64,000 nt of DNA, from the NCBI GenBank assembly GCA_000686145.1, contig JMMB01000007.1:124001-188000 (forward strand). Reading direction: 5' to 3'. Below, piece by piece: positions 27,631 through 37,569 of the stretch. Under the pieces are notes generated by a model. That model did not search any database and was not told where the DNA came from. It saw only the letters and a list, made by a program, of their open reading frames with translations. The stretch's first letter is position 1. Each line of letters starts with the position of its first letter. Origin of the DNA: Peptostreptococcaceae bacterium VA2 (lineage in GTDB: Bacteria > Bacillota > Clostridia > Peptostreptococcales > Peptostreptococcaceae). A program made the position numbers and the translations under genes.

Positions 27631-28740
27631 TTATATATTTGATGATATTCTAACTGGAAGTAATAAGTATGTATACTTAGCTCCATCAGCAGGTTTTATT
27701 ATACAAGGATTTACATTTGTCGTAAATTCTATAAAGATTTCTTCGCTATCAATATTTTTTAATCCTTCTAAGAAATATCTTGAGTTAAATGCTATATCTA
27801 AATAATCTCCTTCTAACTCTAAAGCTACTTCTTCATATACATTTCCCTTGTCTGTATTAGAAGTTATAGCCATAACACTATCTCTTATTGATAATTTTAT
27901 TAAATTATTTTTTTCTGATTGAGACAATAACGATGCTCTCTCAATACTGTTTAATAAACTTTTTGTGTTTAGTTTTACTTTTGAATTATGTTCTCTTGGA
28001 AGTAATTTTTTATAATCAATAAATTCGCCTTCCAAAAGCCTTGTTATAATTTTAGTGTCACTAATAATAAAGATTGCATTTTTATCGTCAAATCCAACTT
28101 TAACCTCTTCTTCTTCTAACGATAACAAACTATTTACATCAGTTAGTGCTTTTCCAGGTATGATTACTTTCGCATCAGTTATCATATTGTCTATTTTGCA
28201 ACTTTTTACTGCTAATCTATATCCATCTATTGCAACTAAACTTATATTTCCATTAACTATTTCTAAAAGTTCACCCATTAATATAGGTTTCGTTTGATCT
28301 TGAGAGATAGCAAATACAGTTTGTTTTATCATATTTTTTAACAAGTCTTGAGGTATATTGTATAAATCTTCTTTGCTTACATCTGGCAATTTAGGGAATT
28401 CTTTTGCAGAATCTCCTTTTATTTTAAATCTTGAGTTAACACAATTTATGTAAACATTATTTTCATCATCAGTCTCTATCTCAACAAATGAATCTGGTAA
28501 CTTTCTAATTATATCCCCAAAAAGTTTAGCATTTACTACTATTTCACCTTCTTGAATTACCTCTGCTTGTGTATAAGTTTCTATCCCTATTTCTAAATCA
28601 TATCCAGTTAACTTTAATTGATCACCTTTAGCTGATAATAATATTCCCTTTAGAAGCTCTAATGTTGTTTTTCCATTAATAGCTTTTTGAGAAATACCTA
28701 TCTTATGAGCTAGGACTTTTTGATTACAAATTATTTTCAA
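27631..28740 (-). CDS. dnaN: DNA polymerase III sliding clamp (beta)
   Basis: 369-residue ring-forming processivity clamp with three repeated domains; it ends YTYLLLPVRISSNI, with the conserved M/LLPVR near the C-terminus. The TTG at 28740-28738 (MKIICNQKVLAHK) is chosen because GAGGAGG lies 9 bases upstream; an in-frame extension further upstream would read into the oriC trio repeat as a run of tyrosines and is not credible. The 9-base spacer between ribosome site and TTG is exactly the DnaA box TTATCCACA. It follows dnaA after 241 bases of oriC sequence. Confidence 0.96.
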   Translation of the reverse strand: MKIICNQKVLAHKIGISQKAINGKTTLELLKGILLSAKGDQLKLTGYDLEIGIETYTQAEVIQEGEIVVNAKLFGDIIRKLPDSFVEIETDDENNVYINCVNSRFKIKGDSAKEFPKLPDVSKEDLYNIPQDLLKNMIKQTVFAISQDQTKPILMGELLEIVNGNISLVAIDGYRLAVKSCKIDNMITDAKVIIPGKALTDVNSLLSLEEEEVKVGFDDKNAIFIISDTKIITRLLEGEFIDYKKLLPREHNSKVKLNTKSLLNSIERASLLSQSEKNNLIKLSIRDSVMAITSNTDKGNVYEEVALELEGDYLDIAFNSRYFLEGLKNIDSEEIFIEFTTNVNPCIIKPADGAKYTYLLLPVRISSNI

Positions 28741-28965
28741 TGTGGATAACCTCCTCGTGGCATTTATATAAAAAAATAAATAAAAATAATAGTAGTAATA
28801 GTAGTAGGTGCTGTTGATAATGTGTATAACTATATCAATCAAAATAAACGCAAAGATATCAACCTGTGTATAAAGTGTTAATATCTTTGTTAGTTAAACT
28901 ATAATATTTTGTGCATAAAATTAGACATAAAATATTACTAACATTTCATCAACACCATATCCACA
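28741..28965. other. oriC, dnaA-dnaN part: DnaA boxes
   Basis: On the plus strand TGTGGATAA (28741-28749, perfect), TGTGTATAA (28821-28829), TGTGTATAA (28865-28873) and TGTGCATAA (28910-28918) all fit TTATNCACA in one orientation; ATATCCACA (28957-28965, one mismatch) points the other way. Spacing and orientation match the unwinding side of Gram-positive bipartite origins. Confidence 0.93.
28761..28807. other. oriC unwinding element: AT-rich DUE and DnaA-trios
   Basis: Seven contiguous triplets TAA TAG TAG TAA TAG TAG TAG (28787-28807) lie between the box at 28821 and an A/T-only stretch (28761-28786). Read from the box outward in the 3'-5' sense they are GAT/AAT trios, as in the B. subtilis unwinding system (DnaA box, short GC-richer link GTGCTG, trios, DUE). 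Confidence 0.9.
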
Positions 28966-28981
28966 GACAATTGTTTATAAA

Positions 28982-30301
28982 TTATCCCTTTAAATCTGAT
29001 ATTATTTTGTCTATTTTTATCTTAATTTCTTCATTTGCTTCTATATTTTTAATGATCTTATCGTGGGCATGAATAACAGTTGTATGATCACGTCCTCCAA
29101 AAGCTTCTCCAATTTTAGGAAGAGATAAATCTGTAAGTTCACGAGACAAATACATTGCTATTTGTCTTGGATAAGCTATTGATCTGGTTCTCTTTTTTGA
29201 ATTAAAATCTTCCATCTTTAAATCGAATACAGAAGCGATCTTCTCTTTAATTCTTGTTACTGTAATTTCCTCATTTTTAGAAGAAGTAATTATGTCTTTC
29301 AATGCTTCTACTGCAAGTTCAAAAGATATTGTTCTATTAGTAAGAGAAGAATAAGCTATGACTCTAGTAAGCGCTCCTTCTAACTCTCTTATATTAGATT
29401 TTATATTTTTAGCTATATAAGTAGTTACTTCGTTTGAAACATCAATGTTTTCCATTTGGGCTTTTTTTCTAAGTATTGCTATTCTAGTTTCGAAATCAGG
29501 AGCTTGAATATCTGTTATAAGGCCCATTTCAAATCTAGATCTTAATCTATCTTCTAGTGTAGGTATTTCCTTAGGTGGCCTATCGCTAGAAATTATTATT
29601 TGCTTATTAGCTTCATGTAACGAATTAAAAGTATGGAAAAATTCTTCTTGCGTTCTTTCTTTTCCAGCTATAAATTGAATATCATCTATAAGTAATATAT
29701 CTACATTTCTGTACTTATTTCTAAACTCTTCATTTCGGTCGTCTTTTATAGAGTTTATAAGTTCATTTGTAAATTTTTCAGAAGAAACATAAACAACTTT
29801 AGGATCTTTTTTTTGACTCACTATATGATGTCCTATAGCATGCATTAAATGCGTTTTTCCTAAACCAACACCTCCATATAAGAAAAGAGGGTTATATGCT
29901 TTAGCAGGAGATTCAGCAACTGCTACACATGCAGCGTGTGCGAATCTATTACTGTTGCCTATAACAAATGTATCAAAAGTATATTTAGGATTTAAATTAG
30001 GATGATTTTTTTTATTTGAAGAATTTTGAACTTCTTCCCCTAACCCATCTACATCTTTTTCATTTAAAACAAATTTAACATGATATTTTTTTAATGATAG
30101 TTGATTTACAGAGCTTTCTATTAGATTTAAATATCTATCTTCTAATATACCTTTAGTAAAATCATTAGGTGCTAAAAGTATTAAATCGCTCATGTATATT
30201 TTTAAAGGTACTATTTGCTTAAAAAAAGCATTAAAACTAGGTGGAGATAACTCACCTTTTATTAATTGTAGTGTTTTGTCCCATAAAGAAACTATATCCA
30301 T
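28982..30301 (-). CDS. dnaA: Chromosomal replication initiator DnaA
   Basis: 439 residues. Domain I about 1-80, linker 85-105, AAA+ domain with Walker [18 protein letters not shown] (143-150) and Walker [12 protein letters not shown], and a C-terminal DNA-binding domain with [18 protein letters not shown] and the signature [15 protein letters not shown] that reads DnaA boxes. It opens oriC and recruits the helicase with DnaD/DnaI. Start ATG 30301 has CGGAGG 8 bases upstream. Flanked on both sides by DnaA-box clusters, so autoregulation is expected. Confidence 0.99.
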   Translation of the reverse strand: MDIVSLWDKTLQLIKGELSPPSFNAFFKQIVPLKIYMSDLILLAPNDFTKGILEDRYLNLIESSVNQLSLKKYHVKFVLNEKDVDGLGEEVQNSSNKKNHPNLNPKYTFDTFVIGNSNRFAHAACVAVAESPAKAYNPLFLYGGVGLGKTHLMHAIGHHIVSQKKDPKVVYVSSEKFTNELINSIKDDRNEEFRNKYRNVDILLIDDIQFIAGKERTQEEFFHTFNSLHEANKQIIISSDRPPKEIPTLEDRLRSRFEMGLITDIQAPDFETRIAILRKKAQMENIDVSNEVTTYIAKNIKSNIRELEGALTRVIAYSSLTNRTISFELAVEALKDIITSSKNEEITVTRIKEKIASVFDLKMEDFNSKKRTRSIAYPRQIAMYLSRELTDLSLPKIGEAFGGRDHTTVIHAHDKIIKNIEANEEIKIKIDKIISDLKG

Positions 30302-30331
30302 AATATAAACCTCCGAACAGAATAATTAACA

Positions 30332-30757
30332 TTTTCCACAAAGTTATTAACAAAAAAGACAAAAAAATATATTATTTTCATTTAATAACGAAACTTATGG
30401 ATAATCATGTGGATAAAATACTAAGAATATAATTTATTGCTAAATTATAAAAAAGATATAAACAACATGTATATAAAATTATAAATAGTATCAAGATATA
30501 ATAAACGTGCTTAATAACTAAATTATTAGCAAAATAATTATAAGTTATACACATTTATATCCACAGCTTGTGAATAACGTTAATAAGTTGATATCTTTTA
30601 TGAACATTATCAACAAGTATATTAATAATATCAGAATAAATGTCAAACTTCAAGATTTTATAATTAATTTATCCACAAGAACACAAGCCTGTTGATAAAT
30701 TAGTACACATTATAAATATCAACAATTAGGGGTCATTTTAAAAATAATATATACACA
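30332..30757. other. oriC, upstream part: DnaA-box cluster before dnaA
   Basis: Perfect or TTATNCACA-type boxes: 30408-30416 (TGTGGATAA), 30545-30553 (TTATACACA), 30569-30577 (TGTGAATAA), 30669-30677 (TTATCCACA). One-mismatch boxes: 30332-30340, 30396-30404, 30557-30565, about 30749-30757. The 676-base gap between dnaA and rpmH contains no credible coding frame; it is AT-rich origin DNA with the dnaA promoter and, at the right end, the rpmH promoter. Confidence 0.9.
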
Positions 30758-30872
30758 GAGGTATAATGTTAGTAAGATTAGCTATCTTAATTTGTATACT
30801 TTATATATAACTTACAAAATATATATAATAATAATGTAAGTTATTTTGTTGTTTAAGCAGTCCAAAAACACG

Positions 30873-30901
30873 TTGACAACAAATATAAAAGCATTTATAA
30901 T
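30873..30901 (+). promoter_or_regulatory. Promoter of the rpmH operon
   Basis: TTGACA (30873-30878), 17-base spacer, TATAAT (30896-30901): a full consensus sigma-A promoter, 77 bases before rpmH. Confidence 0.88.
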
Positions 30902-30977
30902 TGTATGTGTTATGTTTACTTTGAGGGTAAAGTTATTATTTTTATAAACGGAAAAAATCTGAAAGGCGGTGCAATAG

Positions 30978-31112
30978 ATGAAGAGAACTTATCAGCCAAA
31001 GAAAAGACAAAGAAGTAAAGAACATGGTTTCAGAAAGAGAATGAAGACGTCTAACGGAAGAAACGTGTTAAGAAGAAGAAGAGCTAAAGGAAGAAATAGA
31101 TTAACTCATTAA
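30978..31112 (+). CDS. rpmH: 50S ribosomal protein L34
   Basis: 44 residues, [20 protein letters not shown]..., the unmistakable arginine/lysine-rich L34. Part of the large subunit, located beside oriC in nearly all bacteria. Start ATG 30978 follows AAAGGCGGTG. A terminator-like hairpin follows, then rnpA. Confidence 0.98.
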   Translation: MKRTYQPKKRQRSKEHGFRKRMKTSNGRNVLRRRRAKGRNRLTH

Positions 31113-31120
31113 TAATTAAA

Positions 31121-31147
31121 AAAGGCCGCTGCGAAAGTGGCCTTTTT
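31121..31147 (+). terminator. Terminator or attenuator after rpmH
   Basis: GGCCGCT/AGTGGCC stem with GCGAA loop, preceded by A-run and followed by TTTTT. Likely lowers rnpA expression relative to rpmH. Confidence 0.85.
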
Positions 31148-31185
31148 GTGTATAATTATCAGCTGTGTTTACGGAGGGTTTTAAG

Positions 31186-31539
31186 ATGGACTTTAACAGA
31201 ACAAAGGGCTTGAAAAAAGACTCTGATTTTAGAAAAGTGTATAAACACGGCAAATCTTTTGCAAATAAGCACTTAGTAATGTATATACTAGATAACAAAT
31301 CAGATTCTACTCGAGTGGGAATATCAGTTTCTAAAAAGGTAGGAAAAGCTATTACTAGAAATAAAATAAGAAGAAGAATAAAAGAAGCGTACAGATTAAA
31401 TATTGATGAAAAAGTTAAAAACGGATATGATTTAGTTTTTATAGCTAGAGTGGCAATAAAAGATGTAGATTATAAAAACATTGAAAAATCTATGAATCAT
31501 TTAATAAAAAAAGCAAATATTAAGTTAGATGAACATTAG
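31186..31539 (+). CDS. rnpA: Ribonuclease P protein component
   Basis: 117 residues. RNase P signature in RVGISVSKKVGKAITRNKIRRRIKEAY, with the RNR motif as RNKIRRR. Binds the catalytic RNA and helps cleave 5' leaders from pre-tRNAs. The ATG at 31186 (MDFNRTKGLKK) is chosen because GGAGGG lies 8 bases before it, rather than an upstream in-frame start that would cover that site. Confidence 0.96.
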   Translation: MDFNRTKGLKKDSDFRKVYKHGKSFANKHLVMYILDNKSDSTRVGISVSKKVGKAITRNKIRRRIKEAYRLNIDEKVKNGYDLVFIARVAIKDVDYKNIEKSMNHLIKKANIKLDEH

Positions 31540-31563
31540 TTATTTAATTTGGAGGTCTTTAAA

Positions 31564-31815
31564 TTGAAAAAAATAAAATTTATATTAAAGGAACTAAATA
31601 GGTATTTATCGAAATTATGTATTTGCTTAGTTAGATTTTATCAAAAATTTATATCTCCTTTAAAAGGGCCTACCTGTAGATTCTATCCAACATGTTCACA
31701 ATATTCAATAGAAGCCTTTAGGAAATATGGATTACTAAAAGGCATGTATTTAACGATAAGACGAGTATCAAAATGTCATCCTTTTCATCCGGGTGGTTAT
31801 GATCCTCTAAAATAA
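31564..31815 (+). CDS. yidD: Membrane protein insertion efficiency factor
   Basis: 83 residues from TTG 31564 (GGAGGT 7 bases upstream). Conserved core [35 protein letters not shown] and [13 protein letters not shown] with the three cysteines. Small membrane-associated protein assisting YidC; located between rnpA and yidC as usual. Confidence 0.95.
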   Translation: MKKIKFILKELNRYLSKLCICLVRFYQKFISPLKGPTCRFYPTCSQYSIEAFRKYGLLKGMYLTIRRVSKCHPFHPGGYDPLK

Positions 31816-31845
31816 AAAGAAAAGATACTGTAGGAGGTATAAACA

Positions 31846-32547
31846 TTGAGCATTATAAGTAATTTATTAGGTGACGTGCTAAGAATAATAGTTGAATTTA
31901 TTCATAATTATGGACTTTCAATTATACTGTTCACAATATTTGTAAAGGTTTTATTATTACCACTTACAATAAAGCAAACTAAATCAACAAAGGCTATGCA
32001 AGACATACAACCTAAAATGAAAGAAATACAAGAAAAATATAAAAATAAGCCAGAAAAACAACAGCAAGAGATAATGAGTTTATATAAAGAAGCTAAGATT
32101 AATCCACTAGCAGGATGTTTACCACTATTAATACAAATGCCAATATTATTTGGACTATATGCAGTATTAAGAGATCCTGTAGCTTATGGAGTTTTTGCAG
32201 ATAAAGCTGCTTTTGCAAATGCAGATATGGTATTTTTATGGGTACAGAATCTAACTAAGCCAGATTATATATTAGCTATAGTATCAGGTGTAACTACATT
32301 TATAATGCAAATGTTAATGATGCCAAAGGATCAACAACAAGGATCTATGAAGATTATGACGTATGTAATGTCTGCAATGATGTTATATTGGGGGTTCATG
32401 TTCCCAGCAGGTCTTACATTATATTGGACTGCAGGTAACTTATTCTCTATAGCTCAACACTACTTAGTAATGAATCCTTTAAGAGCTAAACTGGCTAATT
32501 CTAAGGAGGAAGTAATAGATGAGAGTAAGCCTAGAAATAAAAAGTAA
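31846..32547 (+). CDS. yidC: Membrane protein insertase YidC
   Basis: 233 residues, five membrane helices, starting from TTG 31846 with AGGAGG upstream. Helix 1 is preceded by an amphipathic start without a lipobox cysteine, so it is not the lipoprotein form. The conserved hydrophilic-groove arginine lies in a segment like KQTKSTKAMQDIQPKMKEIQ (first cytoplasmic loop), followed by NPLAGCLPLLIQMPILFGLY. The tail is charged (KEEVIDESKPRNKK). Overlaps jag by 29 bases. Confidence 0.95.
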   Translation: MSIISNLLGDVLRIIVEFIHNYGLSIILFTIFVKVLLLPLTIKQTKSTKAMQDIQPKMKEIQEKYKNKPEKQQQEIMSLYKEAKINPLAGCLPLLIQMPILFGLYAVLRDPVAYGVFADKAAFANADMVFLWVQNLTKPDYILAIVSGVTTFIMQMLMMPKDQQQGSMKIMTYVMSAMMLYWGFMFPAGLTLYWTAGNLFSIAQHYLVMNPLRAKLANSKEEVIDESKPRNKK

Positions 32548-33145
32548 AAATAAAGAAGAAGCTATAAGTAAAGCAATGGCTAAGCTTAATGTGAATTCGA
32601 AAGACTTAGAAGTTGAAGTTTTACAACAAGCAACTAAAGGGTTTTTAGGGTTTATAGGGGCTAAAGATGGTTTATACAAATTTACAGTTATTGAAACAGA
32701 ATTAGATATAGCTAAGAAATTTGTAGAGACAATACTTAGAAATTCTAAAATAGAAGCAAAGGTAAATGTTGCTCAAGAAAACAATTTAATCAAAGTAGGC
32801 ATAGAAGGTAAGGATGCAGCTTCATTAATTGGTAGGAGAGGTGAAACTCTAGATTCTATACAATTTCTAACTGGATTAGCTCTTAATAAAATAAATAAAG
32901 ATTCTCATATGAGAGTACTTGTAGACATAGAAAATTATAGATCTAAGAGAGAAGAGTCTTTAATAAGATATGCTAATAAAGTAGCTCGAGAAGTAGCTAA
33001 GACTAAAAAAACTAAAAAATTAGATTATATGAATCCTTATGAAAGAAGAATAGTTCATTCTGCTCTTCAAAATGATAAATATGTAAGTACATACAGTGAA
33101 GGAACTGATCCTTACAGAAGATTAGTAATAGAGTATAAAAGATAA
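32519..33145 (+). CDS. jag: RNA-binding protein Jag/KhpB
   Basis: 208 residues: Jag N-terminal domain (1-50), KH-type segment with IGRRGETLDSIQFLTGLALN, and R3H domain with YRSKREESLIRYANKVAREV plus NPYERRIVH. Known in other Gram-positives to bind RNA and tune cell-wall synthesis and division. Start lies inside yidC, with AAGGAGG 7 bases before ATG 32519. Confidence 0.93.
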   Translation: MRVSLEIKSKNKEEAISKAMAKLNVNSKDLEVEVLQQATKGFLGFIGAKDGLYKFTVIETELDIAKKFVETILRNSKIEAKVNVAQENNLIKVGIEGKDAASLIGRRGETLDSIQFLTGLALNKINKDSHMRVLVDIENYRSKREESLIRYANKVAREVAKTKKTKKLDYMNPYERRIVHSALQNDKYVSTYSEGTDPYRRLVIEYKR

Positions 33146-33180
33146 AACCTAACCTCCTATATAATAGGGGGTTTTATTTT
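33146..33180 (+). terminator. Terminator after jag
   Basis: AAAACCTAACCTCCTA / TAGGGGGTTTT with a 4-5 base loop and T-rich tail; closes the rpmH-jag run. Confidence 0.8.
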
Positions 33181-33269
33181 TGTCATTTATTTTATATAAT
33201 ATTAGGATTAAGGAAACAATTAAAAGTAACGAAATTAAATAACAATTAAAATAATAAGAGGTGATATAT

Positions 33270-34649
33270 TTGTTTATAGATGATACTATAGCAGCAATCG
33301 CAACAGCACCTGGTGAAGGTGGTATAGGTATAATAAGAATTAGCGGAGAAAAATCACTAGAAGTTGCAGAAAAAGTGTTTAAATCTATGTCTGGAAAAAC
33401 TATAAAAGAATATAGACAAAGGACGTTAATATACGGGAATATTGTAGATAATGAAAATACTATAGATGAAGTTTTATTGGCTTATATGAAAGGTCCAAAT
33501 TCATATACAGCTGAAGATGTTATAGAAATAAATTGCCACGGTGGATTTATTTCTGTGAAAAAAATACTAGAACTTATATTATCTAAAGATGTAAGGCTAG
33601 CAGATGCAGGGGAATTTACAAAAAGAGCATTCTTAAACGGAAGAATAGATTTATCTCAGGCTGAAGCTATAATAGATGTAATAAAAGCAAAAACTGATAT
33701 GGCCCATGAAGTTGCTCAAAATCAATTAGAGGGATCGCTATCTAATAAAATAAAAGATCTAAGAATGAACGTTACAGAAGTATTAGCTCATTTAGAAGTT
33801 GCAATAGATTTTTCAGAAGAAGATGTGGAAGAAATAACATATCAAACTCTTAAAGAGAGAGCAGAAGGTCTTAAAACTGAAATTAAGAAACTTTATGATA
33901 CTGCTGAAAGTGGAAAAATACTTAGAGATGGGTTAAAAACAGTTATAGTAGGAAAACCAAATGTAGGTAAATCATCATTACTTAACTCTATACTAGGAGA
34001 AAATAGAGCAATAGTTACGGACATACCAGGTACAACTAGAGATGTTATAGAAGAGTTTGTAAATATCAAAGGAATACCTTTAAAAATAGTAGATACAGCA
34101 GGGATAAGAGAAACTGAAGATGTAGTAGAAAAAATAGGTGTAGAAAAATCAAGAGAATCATTTAATAGCGCTGATTTAGTTATAATGGTATTGGATTCAT
34201 CAAGAAAGCTTTGTGATGAAGACATAGATATACTAGAAAAATTAGAAAATAAAAAAACTATTGTATTATTAAATAAAACAGATTTAGAACAAAACATTGA
34301 AGAAGATAAATTAAATGAATATGTTTCAAGTGATAATATAATAAAAATATCTGCACTACAAAATAAGGGAATAGAAGAATTACATGAAAAAATAGAGTCA
34401 ATGGTTTACAAAGGTAGTGTTAAAAATACTTCTAGTGTAGTAATTACAAACTCTAGACATAAAGACGCATTATTAAGAGCATATGAGTCTATAAATGATG
34501 CTATAAAAGCGATAGATCAAAATCTTCCATATGATTTTATAGAGGTTGATTTTAAAAATATATGGGATTATCTTGGATATATAAACGGAGATACTATAAA
34601 AGAAGATTTACTAGATACTATATTTAGCAATTTCTGTATAGGTAAATAA
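33270..34649 (+). CDS. mnmE: tRNA modification GTPase MnmE
   Basis: 459 residues from TTG 33270 (GAGGTG 6 bases upstream; a GTG nine bases earlier overlaps that site). N-terminal tetrahydrofolate-binding domain with APGEGGIGIIRISG, then a GTPase domain: G1 GKPNVGKSSLLN, G2 GTTRD, G3 DTAG, G4 NKTD; the C-terminus is CIGK with the essential cysteine. With MnmG it makes cmnm5U34 in tRNAs for Lys, Glu, Gln, Leu and Arg. Confidence 0.97.
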   Translation: MFIDDTIAAIATAPGEGGIGIIRISGEKSLEVAEKVFKSMSGKTIKEYRQRTLIYGNIVDNENTIDEVLLAYMKGPNSYTAEDVIEINCHGGFISVKKILELILSKDVRLADAGEFTKRAFLNGRIDLSQAEAIIDVIKAKTDMAHEVAQNQLEGSLSNKIKDLRMNVTEVLAHLEVAIDFSEEDVEEITYQTLKERAEGLKTEIKKLYDTAESGKILRDGLKTVIVGKPNVGKSSLLNSILGENRAIVTDIPGTTRDVIEEFVNIKGIPLKIVDTAGIRETEDVVEKIGVEKSRESFNSADLVIMVLDSSRKLCDEDIDILEKLENKKTIVLLNKTDLEQNIEEDKLNEYVSSDNIIKISALQNKGIEELHEKIESMVYKGSVKNTSSVVITNSRHKDALLRAYESINDAIKAIDQNLPYDFIEVDFKNIWDYLGYINGDTIKEDLLDTIFSNFCIGK

Positions 34650-34731
34650 ATACAAATATAAGAGCCGCTTGAAACCGGACATTATAAGCATATATAATAA
34701 AAAGACTATATAATATATATAATATTGTATA

Positions 34732-34747
34732 TGTTTTTCGTGAAACA
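34732..34747. promoter_or_regulatory. parS-like site (14 of 16)
   Basis: TGTTTTTCGTGAAACA compared with the consensus TGTTTCACGTGAAACA: two mismatches, both in the left half. It lies in the 125-base gap before mnmG, about 4.4 kb from oriC, and soj/spo0J are encoded 4 kb away. Binding by Spo0J is plausible, not shown. Confidence 0.45.
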
Positions 34748-34774
34748 TTAATGTTTAACAGAAAGGACATAAAT

Positions 34775-36670
34775 ATGATAAAGTTCGAAGCAGGAAAATA
34801 TGATGTAATAGTAGTTGGAGCAGGACATGCTGGATGTGAAGCTGCACTAGCTACTGCAAGAATGGGGCAAAAGACACTAGTAGTTACTATGTCTTTAGAC
34901 TCTATAGCATTAATGCCTTGTAATCCATCTATAGGTGGAACTGGAAAAGGGCAATTAGTAAAAGAAATAGATGCACTAGGTGGACAAATGGGTATAAATG
35001 CAGATAAGACATTTATACAAAGTAGAATGTTAAATACAGCTAAAGGTCCAGCAGTACATTCATTAAGAGCACAAGCAGATAAATTTAAGTACCATACTGA
35101 AATGAAAAAAACTATGGAAAATGAACCTAACATAGATATAGTTATGGATGAAGTTGTAGATATATTACATGAAGGAAATATTGTCAACGGAGTAGTTACA
35201 AAGTTAGGTTGCGTATATGAATCTAAAGCAGTTATATTAGCTACTGGAGTTTATTTAAATTCTAAAATATACATGGGAGAAGTGAATTTCTATGAAGGTC
35301 CTAATGCACTAGGATATTCAAAACACTTAACTGAAGGATTAGTTAATTTAGGATTAAATATGAGAAGATTTAAAACTGGTACACCTGCTAGAATTCATAG
35401 AGATAGCATAGATTTCTCTGTTATGTCTATACAAGAAGGTGATGAAAAGATAACACCATTCTCTTTCTTAAGTGATGACTTAAAAACAAATCAAGAACCA
35501 TGTTATTTAACAAGAACAAACTTAGGTACTCATGAAATAATAACAAGCAATTTAAATAGATCTGCTATGTATAGTGGAAAAGTAGAAAGTACAGGAGCAA
35601 GATATTGCCCATCTATAGAAGATAAAGTTGTGAGATTTAGTGATAAAGAATCGCATCAAATATTTATAGAACCAGAAGGTCTAAATACTAAGGAAATGTA
35701 TATACAAGGTATATCAACTAGTTTACCTTATGAAGTACAATTACAAATGTATAAAAGTGTAGCAGGACTTGAAAATGCTAAAATAATGAGACCTGCATAT
35801 GCAATAGAGTATGATTGTATAGATCCAACTCAATTAAAGATAACACTTGAAATAAAAGGTGTAGAAAACTTATTTAGTGCAGGTCAGTTTAACGGAACAT
35901 CAGGTTACGAAGAAGCTGCATCGCAAGGTCTTATAGCTGGTATAAATGCAGCATTAAAAATAGATGGAAAAGAGCCTTTTGTTCTTGATAGATCAGAAGC
36001 ATATATAGGAGTTCTGATAGATGATTTAGTTACTAAAGGAACTAACGAACCATATAGAATGATGACATCTAGATCAGAATATAGATTATATTTAAGACAA
36101 GATAATGCAGATATGAGACTTACTGAAAGAGGTCATGAAATAGGACTAGTTAAAGAAGACAGATATCAAAGATTTTTAAATAAAAAAGAAGCAGTATTAA
36201 AAGAATTAGAGAGATTTAAAACTGATAGAGTAACACCGAAAGAAGTAAACCATTTATTAGTTGAAATGGGAGCATCAGAAATAAAAGTTGGATTATCTTT
36301 ATATGAATTTATGAAACGCCCAGAAGTAACTTATAGTCTATTAGAGTCTATAGGAAAAGGTGCTGGAGAAAATGTATCTAATGAAGTAAAAGAACAATGC
36401 GTTGTAATGACAAAGTATGAAGGGTATATAGATAAACAGTTAAAACAAATAGATCAATTTAAAAAATTAGAAAATAAGAAGCTTTCAGATGACATAAATT
36501 ATTTATCAATAGAGGGACTTAGAATAGAAGCTAGACAAAAACTTAATGATATAAAACCTATATCTATAGGTCAAGCATCTCGTATATCAGGGGTATCTCC
36601 TGCTGACATTTCAGTACTTCTTATTTATTTAGAGCAAATGAGAAGAACTAGAGGAGGTAAAGATGAATAA
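34775..36670 (+). CDS. mnmG: tRNA uridine-5-carboxymethylaminomethyl modification enzyme MnmG
   Basis: 631 residues. FAD-binding Rossmann motif [19 protein letters not shown] near the start, [20 protein letters not shown] and the conserved [11 protein letters not shown], and the C-terminal helical domain that binds MnmE ([13 protein letters not shown]). Start ATG 34775 chosen from AAAGGA 8 bases upstream; an earlier in-frame ATG lacks one. Last 8 bases overlap rsmG. Confidence 0.97.
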   Translation: MIKFEAGKYDVIVVGAGHAGCEAALATARMGQKTLVVTMSLDSIALMPCNPSIGGTGKGQLVKEIDALGGQMGINADKTFIQSRMLNTAKGPAVHSLRAQADKFKYHTEMKKTMENEPNIDIVMDEVVDILHEGNIVNGVVTKLGCVYESKAVILATGVYLNSKIYMGEVNFYEGPNALGYSKHLTEGLVNLGLNMRRFKTGTPARIHRDSIDFSVMSIQEGDEKITPFSFLSDDLKTNQEPCYLTRTNLGTHEIITSNLNRSAMYSGKVESTGARYCPSIEDKVVRFSDKESHQIFIEPEGLNTKEMYIQGISTSLPYEVQLQMYKSVAGLENAKIMRPAYAIEYDCIDPTQLKITLEIKGVENLFSAGQFNGTSGYEEAASQGLIAGINAALKIDGKEPFVLDRSEAYIGVLIDDLVTKGTNEPYRMMTSRSEYRLYLRQDNADMRLTERGHEIGLVKEDRYQRFLNKKEAVLKELERFKTDRVTPKEVNHLLVEMGASEIKVGLSLYEFMKRPEVTYSLLESIGKGAGENVSNEVKEQCVVMTKYEGYIDKQLKQIDQFKKLENKKLSDDINYLSIEGLRIEARQKLNDIKPISIGQASRISGVSPADISVLLIYLEQMRRTRGGKDE

Positions 36671-37382
36671 TAGAGAAATATTAAAAAAAGGGCTTGAGGA
36701 TTTAGGAATAATAGCAAGTGACAAAGTTTTAAATAACTTTAATATTTACAGGGAAATATTAGTCGACTGGAATCAGAAAATGAACCTTACTGGAATAGAA
36801 GATGAAAAAGAAGTGTATATAAAACACTTCTTAGATTCTGTTTCATCAGTAAAAGATAATTATATAAAAGATGGAGTTTCAATAATAGATGTTGGTACTG
36901 GAGCAGGTTTCCCAGGGCTTCCGCTAAGAATTTGTTTAGAAAATATAAAATTAACACTTTTAGATTCTTTAAATAAAAGAATAAACTTTTTACAAGAAGT
37001 AAGTAATAGTTTAGAATTAGATAATATAGAGTTTATACATGGAAGAGCTGAAGATTTTGGTAAATTAGAAGAATATAGAGAGCAATATGATATTGCCACT
37101 GCAAGGGCAGTTGCAGGATTACCTATATTAATGGAGTTTTGTGTACCATTTATAAAAGTTGGAGGACATTTTGTATGCTTAAAAGGTCCTAATGCAAATT
37201 TAGAATTAGAAGAATCTAAAGCAGCTATGGAAGCTTTAGGTATAGAATTTGTAGACAAAATAGACGTAGAACTTCCAGAAACTGATTTAAATCATAATAT
37301 ATTGATATTTAAGAAAGTTAAGAGTACTCCAGATAAATATCCAAGAAAAGCTGGGAAACCATCAAAAACTCCTATAAAATAA
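36663..37382 (+). CDS. rsmG: 16S rRNA (guanine527-N7)-methyltransferase
   Basis: 239 residues. SAM-binding motif [15 protein letters not shown] near residue 75, and the family segment [17 protein letters not shown]. Methylates G527 in the 530 loop; loss gives low-level streptomycin resistance in other bacteria. The gene starts inside the end of mnmG (8-base overlap). The following 187 bases before noc show no gene or clear structure. Confidence 0.96.
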   Translation: MNNREILKKGLEDLGIIASDKVLNNFNIYREILVDWNQKMNLTGIEDEKEVYIKHFLDSVSSVKDNYIKDGVSIIDVGTGAGFPGLPLRICLENIKLTLLDSLNKRINFLQEVSNSLELDNIEFIHGRAEDFGKLEEYREQYDIATARAVAGLPILMEFCVPFIKVGGHFVCLKGPNANLELEESKAAMEALGIEFVDKIDVELPETDLNHNILIFKKVKSTPDKYPRKAGKPSKTPIK

Positions 37383-37569
37383 AATTTATTTTTACATAAA
37401 ATCTAGTATTTTATAAAGAATAACTAAAAATATACTAAAAATCAAACAAAATAGAAGGATTATGTGAGTAAATGCAGAAATATTATACTCATATGTATCT
37501 AATACAGTATTAATTTGTATGTAGTTAATGAAATTCAAATATATTTATATCTAATGAGAGAGGGATGTT

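Noticed and set aside
28741-28842. N-terminal extension of DnaN with a run of seven tyrosines
   Set aside because: It is the DnaA-trio and AT-rich DUE read as codons; the TTG at 28740 has the proper ribosome site and fits DnaN length.
33893-34297. 134-codon minus-strand frame antisense to mnmE, and similar long antisense frames (34624-35187, 36860-37258, 48453-48872)
   Set aside because: Shadow frames created by biased codon use of real genes; no ribosome sites, serine/leucine/isoleucine-rich nonsense composition.
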